A stretch of 64,000 nt of DNA from Platanthera guangdongensis (Eukaryota > Streptophyta > Magnoliopsida > Asparagales > Orchidaceae). The stretch lies in contig CM077159.1 of assembly GCA_039583875.1 (NCBI GenBank), forward strand, positions 103,935,287-103,999,286, read 5' to 3'. The notes beneath the pieces were generated by a model. That model was not told where the DNA came from and made no database searches. It saw nothing but the letters and a program-made list of their open reading frames with translations. Both the position numbers and the translations under genes were made by a program. Shown here piece after piece: positions 1 through 10,512 of the stretch (positions are counted from its first letter, which is position 1; each line of letters starts with the position of its first letter).

Positions 1-1106
1 GGCTGGGACTGTGGGCACTTTGTCTTGAGATGACCCTTCTGCCCACACTGAAAACAGACTTTATCTCTCGACCAGGAACGGGCAGCCTCATGCCCCTTCC
101 TTCCACACAAGGCACACACCAAGTCTCCTCTGGGAGCACCCTGAATTGCGTGCACCTGTTCCTTCTTCTGCGCTCCAAACCTTTTGAAACACTTCTCAAA
201 GGGGTGGCCTGGTCGGCCACAGAAACTACAAACCTCTTTGCTCTTCTTTCTCGAGACCGCGTCGGGTTCCTGAGGGCTCTTCCCTCCACCGGACTTTCGC
301 TTATCCTTCCACAACTGCTGACCTCTATTCTTGGCATTCTCAATGGCCTCAACCCTCAAGGCAGCTTCGACCACGCTGGCATAACTGACTGCACCGTAGG
401 CATTCGCTAACTGCTGAATGTCGCTTCTTAGTCCACCCAGAAATCGCTTAACTCGGTCTGCTTCAACACTCACCAGACCAGGAGCAAACCGACTCAACTT
501 ACTGAACTCAATCTCATACTCACTGACCGTGAGTTTCCTCTGCTTCAAATGGAGAAAGTCATTCATCAGCCGGTCCCTTTCGACTGAAGGCAAAAACTTA
601 CTCAACAGCATCCCTTTAAATGACTCCCAAGAGCATCTTGCCACCAAGCTCTCCTTCTCCCTCAACCACTAATTCTTTGCTAAGCCCTTGAGCTGGTAGG
701 CAGCGAGCATAACTCTCTGATCATCCGAAATACCCGAATAAGAGAACATCTCCTCAATAGTAATCAGCCAGTCATCCAAAATCATGAAATCTGCTTGCCC
801 ATCATAAGTAGGGGGTCTCAGTCGCTGAAACTGGGATATAAACGCCATCTCCGGGGGCACCACAACCAAAGGCACGGGAGGAGCAGGAGGGGCAGGAACA
901 GCTACCCCCACAGCTGGGTCCGAAACTCTCGGGGCCTGTCCCGCCACCACTGCCACAAGGGACTGAATCTGAGCCTGCATAGCCACCACCTGCCTCGATA
1001 GGGTCTCATTACTCTGCCGCAAGTTTTCTACCAACGCCTCGCTCTGCGCTCCTGACGTCTCACCCTCGGATTGGGGGGTCGACCTCGTTGCAGGACGTCT
1101 CGCCAT
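1..1106 (-). pseudogene. gag: gag of gypsy A, C-terminus cut by window edge, one premature stop
   Basis: Capsid/nucleocapsid polyprotein of a gypsy element. The start is the ATG at 1106 (MARRPATRST), preferred over the upstream in-frame ATG at 1121 because basic MARR-type starts are usual. Residues about 25-50 look like a short coiled coil, residues about 60-95 are Ala/Pro-rich, and the capsid core begins at LRPPTYDGQADF. A TAG at 669-671 interrupts the frame after GLAKN; the frame then stays open to position 1. Near the C-terminus are three zinc knuckles: CSFCGRPGHPFEKC, a degenerate CALCGRKGHEAARS whose last Cys is Ser, and CFQCGQKGHLKTKC. The element is therefore defective unless the stop is bypassed. 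Assignment is firm; lineage (Tekay/Del-like) is less so. Confidence 0.85.
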
Positions 1107-1780
1107 ACTATAATCGCACAAGCTTTAGACAAAACTTAGCCCAACAGCTAGAACAAAACTACCCGGTACAGACAAACACACTTAAATATGAACTTCAACT
1201 GCAAAACTTGCTCTGGGAGTTATTTTATCATGATGATGTTATGCTTAACCTAAGATGGTTTACCACCATCATACTAACTCATGTGCCTAAACCATGAATG
1301 CATGTATTTGTATTCTTTTTGACTCAAAACCATGTGTGTACATATGTCATCTTGCAAATTTTTAGCTTAACACGTTGTGCTTATGAAATGTTATGCTATG
1401 CATGATGTGCTATGCATTCTAAAAAAAGGCCTTAATGCATGCCATGGGCGGCGTACACATGAAAATGTTATGCATCCCATACTACATAACATTCCCATGC
1501 AACGAAAAAAGAAAACGTGCTAGCCGCATTCATGTGGTGAGGTTATACATCCCATACTACATAACCCTCACATGTTGCCTCCTATGGTGGATCCATATAC
1601 AAACACATATTATGCATCTCATACTACATAATATGCCCCGTATACTTCTTTATGCTCATGAGTGTAGTGTTCGTGCTTTAGCCAAGACGTGCTGATGACA
1701 TATCGGTGTGTGTATGATATGACGCTAACCACTAATGCAAACAAGGGGAAAGGTTGCCCGACCATTTGTCAAGCAACCTC
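1107..1780 (-). other. Untranslated leader of gypsy A
   Basis: AT-rich stretch between primer-binding site and gag start. It holds a thrice-repeated short phrase of the form TGCATCCCATACTACATAA at about 1468, 1545 and 1613 (unit spacing about 70-75 bp). I see no gene here; the small ORFs are shadows. Confidence 0.6.
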
Positions 1781-1792
1781 CCTCTGATACCA
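1781..1792 (-). other. Primer-binding site of gypsy A
   Basis: Minus strand reads TGGTATCAGAGG, complementary to the 3' end of initiator-Met tRNA. It sits 2 nt inside the LTR end at 1795, fixing both the element's orientation and its LTR boundary. Confidence 0.9.
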
Positions 1793-1794
1793 AC

Positions 1795-4700
1795 TGTCAC
1801 AACCCACATTTTCTCAACGATAAAATCGTATCAGAGCAAGAGAAAACACGTGTCGTGATGCCACGCCGTGCAGGGGATAACTGCACGCGCTCAAGCAAAA
1901 CTCCAGACCTTAGATTTAGGGAAAAACGTTGATTAATTATGAAAGAAAAGCAGTTATGTTGATTGGCCGTATCCCTCGGCATGGTGGATCAGCTAGTCCA
2001 CAGTTAAAAGTATAAGTATACGCAGCAGAAAATAGTTTGGTTCAATTAAATTGACACCCTAGTGAGCATAAGTGTCCCCGAGGGACAACTCATGGTATGC
2101 ACAACTCTAAAGTGAATATAATAGATATAAAAAGGTAATATTTTTATGCTAAGGAAATATAGTGACTTTGTTTTATAATTATGCTATGCATGATATACAT
2201 ATAATAATGCTTTTAGGGTTTAAAATATCTAACATGCAACCTAGCAAAAATCCTTCCCAGAAGCAAGTAAACAACCACTAAAATGCAAAAACAGCAGTTT
2301 AAGTTCATACCCAGCATCGCAAGAAGCCACCAGTGGGCGCCAACAACCTGACACGAACCCACTGGTGAGTATGTATGTCTATACAAAAAAGTAAAGAACT
2401 ACCTCACAAAATCGAGATCAGCTGTCTCAGCTACCCAAGAGGCCACAAACCAGCCCCTCCAAAAGAACTAGCCGCTGAACCGACTGCAAACTGGACCTGA
2501 GGCATTCAAGAAAAGAACACCTCAGCAAGGAAATAATCAAAAGTGTAAATAAAGCATTAGAGTTAAGAGCAAAAAGAAGGGTTTACCACCCCGACAACAA
2601 GCTGCTATAAGCAAAAGAAAGAGCATGACAGTAAGAAAAGAGTACTGTCTAAAACACAGCAAAGCACACCAAGTGAGAGGAACAAAAGCAACATGCCCCA
2701 CAAAAGAGTCTAACATTCCTAATACGTGGGTAAGTGGCAGTGGTCAAAAAAAACATGGATCTGAATACATAACCAGAATCAGATCCAAAAAGGGCTAAGG
2801 GGTCGCCAGTGGCAGCTTTAGGGTCCCACACCAACCCAAACCAGGGCAAACAGGTCGTGGCCACAGCTCTCCACATCAAAATCCACCCCTCTTAGAGGCC
2901 ACTAAACATGCACCACCTGCCACAACCCAAGAGTCGGCAAGCAAAAATTTGTCGAACACCCAATACCACCCCCTAAAGGAAGGGAAGAGTCACACTAACA
3001 ATCCTAAGGTACACAAGAACTCAAGACAGAAATGTCGAGCCCACTCGACGCAGCGTTGAGTAAACTCCACTCACCGGACGCCTAAAAATACTTAGCCGCA
3101 AGTCCTAAGCTGAGTGACGGCGTTGAGTGAGCTCGGCTCACTCGACGCTGTCCGCGCTTTCCACTTAGGGTAAACGTAAGTCTTGCTAAAATCGCAGCTT
3201 AAGCCCTCTCATGCGCGAAAACAGAGAGTTGGAGACTTAATCCCAACCCTCCGTTCCGTCCTAACTACTCGGAGCTACCGCAGCGAACCCTAAACTGTAA
3301 CTAACAGCAACCTCACCCTAACTCTAGCTACCCACTGGACACTAAACATCCGACAAAAAAGAGAACATTGAATTAAAATTCCAGAAAAGAAAATAAAGGA
3401 TCAGCACTTGATTAGAAGCTTGATGAAATAACTTAACCTGCTGCCCTAGGGAGGAAAAAGACAAAGAGAACAGAGCTTTGCAGAAGAAATAAAAAAAAAG
3501 ATCATGGGTTAGAAATAAATTTGGCAAGGGCAAGGGGCCACTTGCCTCTACCTCTTAGAAAAACAAACAACAGCCGCGCCACGGCTTGGCTCCGGCGGCA
3601 AGATCGGCCACCAAGAAGACCAACGCTGAAACTTGAGGGAAGAAAGAAATCAGATATCTAGAAATTTCTGGAATCGAACCCTAAATCAAGAAAAACTTAC
3701 ATGGAAGGGAAGATCTAGCCGAGAGCAAACCGAATCCGCTATCACACGAGAAAAACGGGCTCTAACCCTCCCGAAATCGCCGGCCAAAACAACCATCGCC
3801 TCCTCTCAAAATCCTTCCGCTGGAAGCTCTCCAGACTCGGGAACGATGAAAAAAAAATGAGGAGGAAAAACGATTCATGGCAACAAAAGACGATTTCAGG
3901 GAAAAAAGGTATGGAACACGCCCAAGACACGCCCGTGACACGGCCCGACACGCCCGTGTCACGGGGCGTGTACTCACACACTCGACGAACGTCGATCTCT
4001 ACTCGACGAAAACACGGGACACGCCCCCCAGACACGCCCGTATCACGGGGCATGTACTCACGCACCTACCCACTCGACGAAAGTCGATCTCCGCTCGACG
4101 AAGCAAGGGATACGCCTTGTGACACGCCCGTGTCACAGGCCGTGTACCAACTCGAACACCGCCCGACGATCGTGGAGCGCCGATCGTCGAACAGAGAGAC
4201 ACGCCCCAAGGTCACGCCCGTGTTCTACACGACACGCCCGTGACAGGGCCGTATTCTCACTAAACACCGCCTGACGACCATCGAGCGCAGCTCGACGAAT
4301 CGAAGGAGGACAAGCCCGTGTCACGGCCGTGTTCCAACAAAAACCCTGTCGACCAAAATTTCGTCGACTGGAGAAACGGGAGCTCTACCCGAGCACGACA
4401 CGCCCTGGGTCATGGGCGTGACCCAGGCCGTGTCACCCAAACTTACACAGAAAAGAAACCTGCTAACACCTAGCAAACAAGATACAAGGCACCAGCCTAC
4501 AAGCTCAGGCACAACAGGCCACGCACAGCACAGCAAACATAACAAACCTGCAGCTAACAAAACAACGCCGAAACGACGCGAAGGCAAACGATCTCGGATT
4601 TCGACCAAAACTCGCACCGTAGCTAAACAACCAAGCCACGAAAACAACGGCGAGGTCGAAAACAACATCCGACGATCGAACACTCGGGCTAACACCACCC

Positions 4701-4912
4701 GAAGCCAAAACGCAAGCATTTCCCTAAGAGGCCCAACCGAGTCACCAAAACAGACTCCGGCTAGCTGGGGAAACTTGCCAACTGGCTACAACCTGGCTAC
4801 ACAAGGAACCTACAGAGCTAGGAGCACGCTCTACAATGGCGAAGGGCCGGAAAACGTCATCGTAACGCCAATCCACAATCAAACAAAACACAGAAAAACC
4901 GGGGGCGTTACA
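1795..4912 (-). repeat. 5' LTR of gypsy A (3118 bp)
   Basis: On the minus strand the LTR starts TGTAACGCCCCCGG and ends GGTTGTGACA, next to the primer-binding site. Its half nearest the element's outside is packed with short palindromes: GACACGCCCGTGTCAC-type units (about 3918-4437), TCGTCGA/TCGACGA units (3973-4375) and GCGTTGAGT..ACTCGACGC units (3045-3150). The ORFs inside it (for example 4412-5032) show no domain and follow the repeat composition, so none is annotated. Confidence 0.85.
3918..4437. repeat. Cluster of short palindromic motifs in LTR A
   Basis: At least eight copies of ACACGCCCGTG(TCAC) or its reverse occur here, interleaved with pairs such as CTCGACGAA..GTCGATCT..TCGACGAA at 3973-4015 and 4069-4104. 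The arrangement is irregular in spacing, unlike a simple tandem array. The second motif type is the same as that found in Sirevirus D. Confidence 0.75.
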
Positions 4913-5279
4913 AGGACTTCAGAAATCCTCCCGGCTTTTGGCACTCCGCCTTCACCAAGGCGCAAGTTTGGCACTTCACCACGTAGAGCGCCACATCCTT
5001 CTTCAAACCCGGCCACCAAAACAATTTCTTAACATCGCGGTATATCTTCGTGCTCCCCGGGTGAATCGAGTACTTGGTATGGTGTGCCTCGTACAACAAT
5101 TTCACCCGCAAATTTCCCACACTTGGGACGCACAGACGACCGTCTTTCCAAAGCAATCCGTCCTCCACAACGAATTGGGAATTTGACCCATCCAGAGCCT
5201 CTACCATGAACTGCTTCAATTGAACATCCATATCCAAAGCCTGTCGAATCCGATCAGCCAGGGCATATTGTACTTCAGT
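4913..5279 (-). pseudogene. pol: Integrase N-terminal fragment of gypsy B
   Basis: Same frame as the RNase H to its right, interrupted by a TAG at 5280-5282. It contains the HHCC zinc-binding domain of gypsy integrases: the His pair lies in EAHHTKYSIHPGSTKIYR and the Cys pair in KCQTCALVKAE. The reading ends in KPGGFLKSL exactly where the LTR of element A begins, so the catalytic core is missing. It would bind LTR ends in an intact element; here it is a relic. Confidence 0.88.
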
Positions 5280-6572
5280 CTAATTCAGTACTACTTCAGC
5301 ACTTGATTGCTTATCCATACAAACAATCTCCAACGCCTCTAACTCCCAAACCAACCGCTCGTCATGGATCGACAGCCAATTGGCTTGAGCTGGGGACCGA
5401 CGACTCAACGCGTCTGCAACCGCATTACCCTTACCAGGCACGTAGTGGATCTTGAATGTATAGTCCCCCAGGAACTCCATCCATCTACGCTGCCGCATAT
5501 TCAGATCTTTCTGATCTATCAGATATTTCAGGCTCTTGTGATCGGTGTAGATATCAATCTTCACATCGTACAAATAATGCCTTCATATCTTCAAGGCAAA
5601 AATTACGGCAGCTAACTCCAAGTCATGGACCGGATAGTTCCGCTCGTGCACTTTCAGATGTCTCGAGCCATAAGCTATAATACTTCTGTGTTGCAGTAGC
5701 ACGCAACCCAAACTGCTGCCCGAAGCATCTTTATAAATCTCATAACCTTCGGTCCCACATGGCGAACTCAGCACAGGCGCCGTGGTCAACCGACATTTCA
5801 ACTCTTCAAAAGCTCGCATGCACTCCGACGTCCAAATGAACTTCTGCTCCTTCCTCGTCAAAGTAGTGAGAGGTAACGCTATCCGCGAGAAGTTCTCTAC
5901 GAAGCGCCTATAATAGCCGGCAAGCCCCAGAAAGCTCCGAACTTCCGCTACCGTAGAAAGCCCAGGCCACTCCAGTATCGCAACAATCTTCGCCGGATCC
6001 ACAGCAATGACCTCTCCACTCACTATATGACCGAGGAACGCCACTGAGGATAACCAAAACTCGCACTTCGAGAACTTGGCATACAACTGATTCCTCCTTA
6101 GCGTCTCCAAAACCAAATGAAGTTGCTTAAAGTGATCTTCCTCACTCTGCGAGTACACCAAAATATCGTCGATGAAGACTATCACAAAATGGTCCAAGTA
6201 CTCCCTGAAGGTCCTGTTCATTAAATCCATGAACACTGATGTCGCATTAGTTAGCCCAAACGGCATGACCGTAAACCCGTAATGCCCGTATCTCGTACTG
6301 AATGCTGTCTTCGGGATATCACTCTCCCTTATTCGCAGCTGATAGTACCCGGACTTGAGATCCAACTTTGAGTACACCGTCAGCCCGACCAACTGATCAA
6401 AAAGATCGTCAATCCGGTGGATCGGGTATTTGTTCTTTTCCATCAACTTGTTGAGCTCCCGATAATCAATAAATAGCCTCAAGCTTCCGTCCTTCTTCTT
6501 AACAAAGAGGACCAGCGCGCTCCAAGGCGAAGAACTTGGGCGCACATACCCTTGCTCCAACAACTCTTGCAG
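5280..6572 (-). pseudogene. pol: Reverse transcriptase and RNase H of gypsy B
   Basis: Converts element RNA to DNA and degrades the RNA strand of the hybrid. RT blocks seen: [19 protein letters not shown], the [12 protein letters not shown] loop, MPFGLTNA and the active site FIDDILVYS at about 6151-6183, then LGHIVSGE and [17 protein letters not shown] blocks (here [14 protein letters not shown]). RNase H begins around [15 protein letters not shown] and continues past a TGA at 5583-5585 into [11 protein letters not shown] and [10 protein letters not shown]. The stop follows ALKI, where related proteins have Trp, so TGG to TGA is the likely change. A second frame break (TAA at 6573-6575) separates this part from the protease side. 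Confidence 0.9.
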
Positions 6573-7330
6573 TTAAACCTTCAGCTCTGCCATTTCCTTA
6601 GGCGCTAGTCGATAAGGAGATCGTGACACAGGCTTTGCACCTGGCACTAGCTCAATCATGAAATCTATCTCCCGCTGTGGAGGGGCTCCAGGAAGATCTG
6701 CAGGGAACACATCAGGGTACTCAACTACCACTGATATACTATCCAACGCAGGCTTCGGCTTTGCAACCTCCACTAGTGTAAAGAACAATTCTGCACCGGC
6801 ACGAACCGCTTTCAGCACCTGAAGAGCAGACATCAACGTCTTGCTTGACCCCTTTAAGCCCGTAAAAATTGTCTCACGACTTGCTCCCAACTTGACTTCC
6901 TTGCGACCGCAATCAATATAGGCTTGCTGCTCCGAGAGCCAGTCCATGACAAATATAACGTCAAACTCCACCAATGGAAGTAACGACGCTTGCAGATCGA
7001 ACTCCTGATTCCTAATACGAATCTTAACACCGCAGATTATATCCGCGCGCATCGAACACCCATTCTGTACAACCCTGTATTCGCGAAGACTGGGCCCCAA
7101 AATAAGGTAAGCGTTCTCTCGAGTGTAGTAGGTGTGAGGTCACCCCTTCCCCGAGGGACGAACTCCACGAGAGACCAGGTTTCTGGTTTCAACACATTCG
7201 GCAACAACACATCCAACTTATCCTTCGCCATCAAAGAAGGGACTCCGATGCGTGATATAAATCCTTCAGACAAGAAGCAGTGTGAAGCTCCCGTATCGAA
7301 GAGTGCTCTTGCCAGATTTTCACAAATCAA
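6573..7330 (-). pseudogene. pol: Aspartic protease and RT N-terminal linker of gypsy B
   Basis: Retropepsin that would cut the Gag-Pol polyprotein. The catalytic motif is LFDTGASHCFLS near 7300, followed by FISRIGVPSL. The frame changes near 7090-7110: the right part (7330 to about 7100) and the left part (7100-6573, with FDVIFVMDWLSEQ, the second conserved protease block) are in different frames, so a frameshift is present. The left part continues into the linker to RT (YPDVFPADLPG, PKEMAELKV) and ends at a TAA at 6573-6575. A TGA/TAA pattern elsewhere in B supports general decay. Confidence 0.85.
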
Positions 7331-7403
7331 AACAAATCATAAACAAGCAGTGGTAAGATAACATGTGCATAACAAGTATTTAAAGAAATTAACTTGCTAT
7401 AAA
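7331..7403. other. AT-rich interruption between gag and protease of gypsy B
   Basis: About 80 bp (7328-7409) rich in A and T separates the gag end (VVIGT) from the protease start (ICENLARALFDTG), which in relatives are continuous. It holds several stops on the minus strand. It does not have clear GT..AG ends in the right phase, so I read it as an insertion rather than a proven intron. Confidence 0.45.
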
Positions 7404-8551
7404 TTAAACCGTACCTATCACCACATCCGCCTGTTTGATGGCCTCCTGTTGGCCAAGATTGTACACCCTTGGTTGGGTCGGAGCATAATGGGATGTAGTC
7501 GAATCCACCGCCTTGCCCTTTTCTTCATAAGTTGCTCCCGCCTTTATTTCAGACTTGGGACGTCCGCTCCGACACTCACGGGCATAATGCCCCGGCATTC
7601 CACAGTTATAACATGTGCCCGGGATCCGACCCGTAGTCTCCCCAGAAGCACTAGCAGAAGGGGCTGGACCCGATGTCCTAGCTTTCTTGTTCCACTTCCG
7701 GAGCACAGACTTTGAGGAGTTCGGCACTCTGAACTCCGACTTCTTATCACCCAAGTTTTTCTTTGCTTGTACATTTTTCATCTCCTTCTCCAAGGACCGG
7801 GCCGTGTTGACCAAGGTCAAGAAACCCTGCATCATCGGCCCCGAGAGTAGTAATCTTAACTCATCTCTCAACCCTGCGTACAATCGATTCATCTTGCGCT
7901 CCTCATCCGCAATGGTGGAGCTAGCATATCGACTCAAACGAGTAAACTCGTGGAGATATTCATCCACGCTATTGTCTCCTTGAACCAACTTCAAGAACTC
8001 GTTCTCCAACGCTATCCTCTGCACCGAAGGGAGGTATCTAGCCAAGAACAATCTCGAGAACTCCTCCATCGAGACATCAGCAAGTTGCCTACCTCTCAAT
8101 AGATGCAGCTCCAATCCTTCCCACCACATTCTCGCTTCACCGTACAAAAGGAACGTAGCAATGGTGGTCATTTGCCACTCCTCTGTCTCCGTTGCTGTCA
8201 TGACTCTCTTCACCCTGGAGAGCCAGTCTTTAGCTTGAGATGGGGTTCCAAACCCCGAGAATACTGGAGGATTAAAGCTCATGACATGCTTGAGCTGTCT
8301 CTCGGTTGCCCTCCTTGGCACCACCGGTTCCTCTACCACCTGCTCCACTCTTAGCTGCTCAGCCACTTGCAGCGGTACCTGCTCCATCGCAGGAGCGGGT
8401 TGCTGCGTTTTCCTTGCAGGCTGCACATTAATCATGGCCAACACTGCTTCGGCCACCAATCATATGGTCTCAGCCGATAGAGGTGTTGTAGGAGCTTCAT
8501 TAGGTGCACTGCTAGCCTTAGAAACTCGACGTTCCGACGGCCCAGCACCAC
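7404..8551 (-). pseudogene. gag: gag of gypsy B
   Basis: Capsid/nucleocapsid protein. The main open part (8435 to 7404) starts at ATG 8435 (MINVQPARK). The similar reading continues upstream past a TGA at about 8460 to VTRSGAGPSERR near 8551, where no ATG is present, so the original start seems lost. The core has VMSFNPPVFSGFGTPSQAKDWL, then VQRIALENEFLKLVQGDNSVDEYLHEF, the usual retrotransposon gag capsid signature. The zinc knuckle CYNCGMPGHYAREC lies near the C-terminus at about 7560-7605. One knuckle only, unlike the three in gypsy A. Confidence 0.88.
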
Positions 8552-8774
8552 TTCTGGTCACCTATAATGGTACAAAACACCGTTAAGCGACCAAATAAAA
8601 TTGCAAGCAGCAATTATCGGAACACACAGGTTCCCCAAACATGTGTATTTTCATTCCTAAGTGGACATTCATGGGTTCTTTTACTATTATAATGATGACG
8701 TACACACATGTGCTCACCACCCCTTAAAAAGAATTCGCCCGTGAATTCAATTTAAGCCTGACCAAAACCAGTAG
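8552..8774 (-). other. Leader of gypsy B
   Basis: Short untranslated stretch between the primer-binding site and gag. No further features seen. Confidence 0.5.
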
Positions 8775-8784
8775 TCTGATACCA
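8775..8784 (-). other. Primer-binding site of gypsy B
   Basis: Minus strand TGGTATCAGA, complementary to initiator-Met tRNA, 3 nt from the LTR end at 8788. Confidence 0.85.
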
Positions 8785-8787
8785 AAT

Positions 8788-10512
8788 TGTAACACCCCCT
8801 ATCCGTCAAATAGCATATAGCAGTAGGTCCGGCCGGGGCCCGACGCCATATACTACAGACAGACCGGGTGGTTACTCAATGGAAACCATCCAACCAATCC
8901 AACGTCCTACATTAAGCATTCTAGTGGAAGCAGTTTATATAAGTTGTAATTAAGAACCCAGCACAAAGAGCACGAATGTCCACTGATATACCAAATAGGA
9001 ATGTAGTACATACATAAGTACTGGCCTTAAGGCCTTACAAAATTGTTTACTTGATATTACATGATTTACAAACCACAGCACGCAGGTCGGTCATACATGA
9101 ATAAAAACAGTAAACACTCCAATTAGGCCTTCGAGGGCCGGCTTCGCAATTTGGGCTTTAGCCCGCTATTGACCGCTTGGTCCAGCAGCACCTGCAAGCA
9201 ACCAAACCACCACACGGTGGCAAACAAAAGCAACGGTCAGCAATGCTGACCAAATTATAACTATCCCTCCCCCAACTCGGGGCGGCTATGCTCCTTCCCT
9301 GCATTTTTATTAGCATAACCAAGCAGTATAGAAATTCATTGCATCACAGGCATTGGCACGCATGACCACATGCCCCGTGCTCTCAGGGCACATTCTCGGT
9401 TATCAAAGTCTAAGCCCATTGACTCACCACCATCTCCAGGACGGCAATCTCTCGTGAGCAATTTGGTCTTTTAGGCAAATGTTATGATAAAGTTAATATC
9501 ATCAACAACCTATGTCACGATAAAGTTAATATCATCGACAGCAAGACCCGACCTCTATGCCCGCGGCATAAAGCAGGAACGATTCCACTCAACCCGTTTC
9601 TCACTTGCCACGACACTTTTGGTATCATCGGCACGAGTTAAGTTTCCCCGAAGCCCGTGAATCGAATGTACAATAAAACATAACATAATTATGTAAAAGT
9701 TGGCTCTAAGGCCCACAAGTTGGCAAGATCACGTATCTGCCCAGTTTTCTGAGTGCACCTTTGGGTTAATCCCCAAGGCTCCCTGTTGCAATCTACCACG
9801 TAGAAAACCCGAAAAACAACCAATCGCACGGAGTCTTCTCCGGTATTTATGCAATGCAACATCACTGATCAGACCAACATGTCTGGGTAGGCTTCACACA
9901 TCATGCCTATGTTCGTTCTCGAATACGGACTCTAAACAATGGAGACTTTACATATCTACCCGAAGGAACGCCTCCAACTCACCGCAAACTCGCGAGAGCG
10001 GGATTCCTATGCAAAGAAGGAGAGCTTCACATGCTCAAGAAGAGAATCGTTACCCTAGCATTCTTCCTTGGCTCCATGGAAAAGTAAGTGGATGAAAAGC
10101 ACCACACTCTCTTTGCCACCGTAGATCCGAAGTCGGCTCGCGATTTGGAGCTTCAAAGCTCCTCTAATGGCCGGATCTAGCTTCTTCTTCCTCCTTTGCT
10201 CTCACCTCTCTCTTGACTTAGAAAGAGAACCACTCAAGTAAAAGTGAGGGTTTCAAAGGCCCAATCCCGGGTATATCCCAGTAGGAGCAACTACCAACCA
10301 TCGGATCAGAATTTAAAGAAACGAAAGGCCTTGATTCGGGCCTGAAATGTACAATCTGGACCGAACACGGCCTGGCACACGACCGTGTCCAGGGTCGTGT
10401 CCCTCATTCGCCGTCAAAATCGATACGCTTGGAACAACACACGAGCATCCGACACGCCTTTGTTCGACCTGACACGCCCTTGTTCCAACTGACACGGCCG
10501 TGTTGTCGGCCT
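8788..10512 (-). repeat. 5' LTR of gypsy B, outer end missing
   Basis: On the minus strand the LTR ends GGGTGTTACA next to the primer-binding site. Its other end should begin TG on the minus strand, but no such end is evident before the copia LTR starts at 10513. The last 130 bp carry ACACGGCCGTGT/ACACGCC palindromes like those of LTR A, which in A lie 0.5-1 kb from the LTR start; the outer part of LTR B is therefore probably lost. No coding region is supported. Confidence 0.75.

Larger units (their letters stand above)
1..4912 (-). mobile_element. Ty3/gypsy element A (5' part, truncated by window start)
   Basis: Only the 5' LTR (1795-4912), primer-binding site, leader and gag lie in the window; pol and the 3' LTR would lie to the left of position 1. 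The gag style (proline-rich N-terminus, PPTYDG-type core, several CCHC knuckles) and the very long LTR suggest a chromovirus of the Tekay/Del type; this is inference from family features. The LTR ends TG..CA on the minus strand and abuts, at 4913, the integrase reading frame of gypsy B, so A inserted into B. The target-site duplication cannot be checked because the other end is outside the window; the flank on this side is AGGAC. Confidence 0.85.
4913..10512 (-). mobile_element. Ty3/gypsy element B (3' part beyond window, 5' LTR truncated)
   Basis: Reading leftwards: truncated 5' LTR (10512-8788), primer-binding site, gag, protease, RT, RNase H and the N-terminal integrase zinc finger, broken at 4912/4913 by the insertion of gypsy A. 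The rest of the integrase and the 3' LTR should lie beyond A, outside the window. The pol style ([32 protein letters not shown]) is that of plant chromoviruses of the Tekay/Del type. Several stops and a frameshift show that it is dead. Confidence 0.85.

Noticed and set aside
4412..5032. 206-codon plus-strand ORF
   Set aside because: It lies mostly inside LTR A and runs into the antisense of integrase B, with a Thr/Asn/Lys-rich composition caused by the LTR. No start context or domain.
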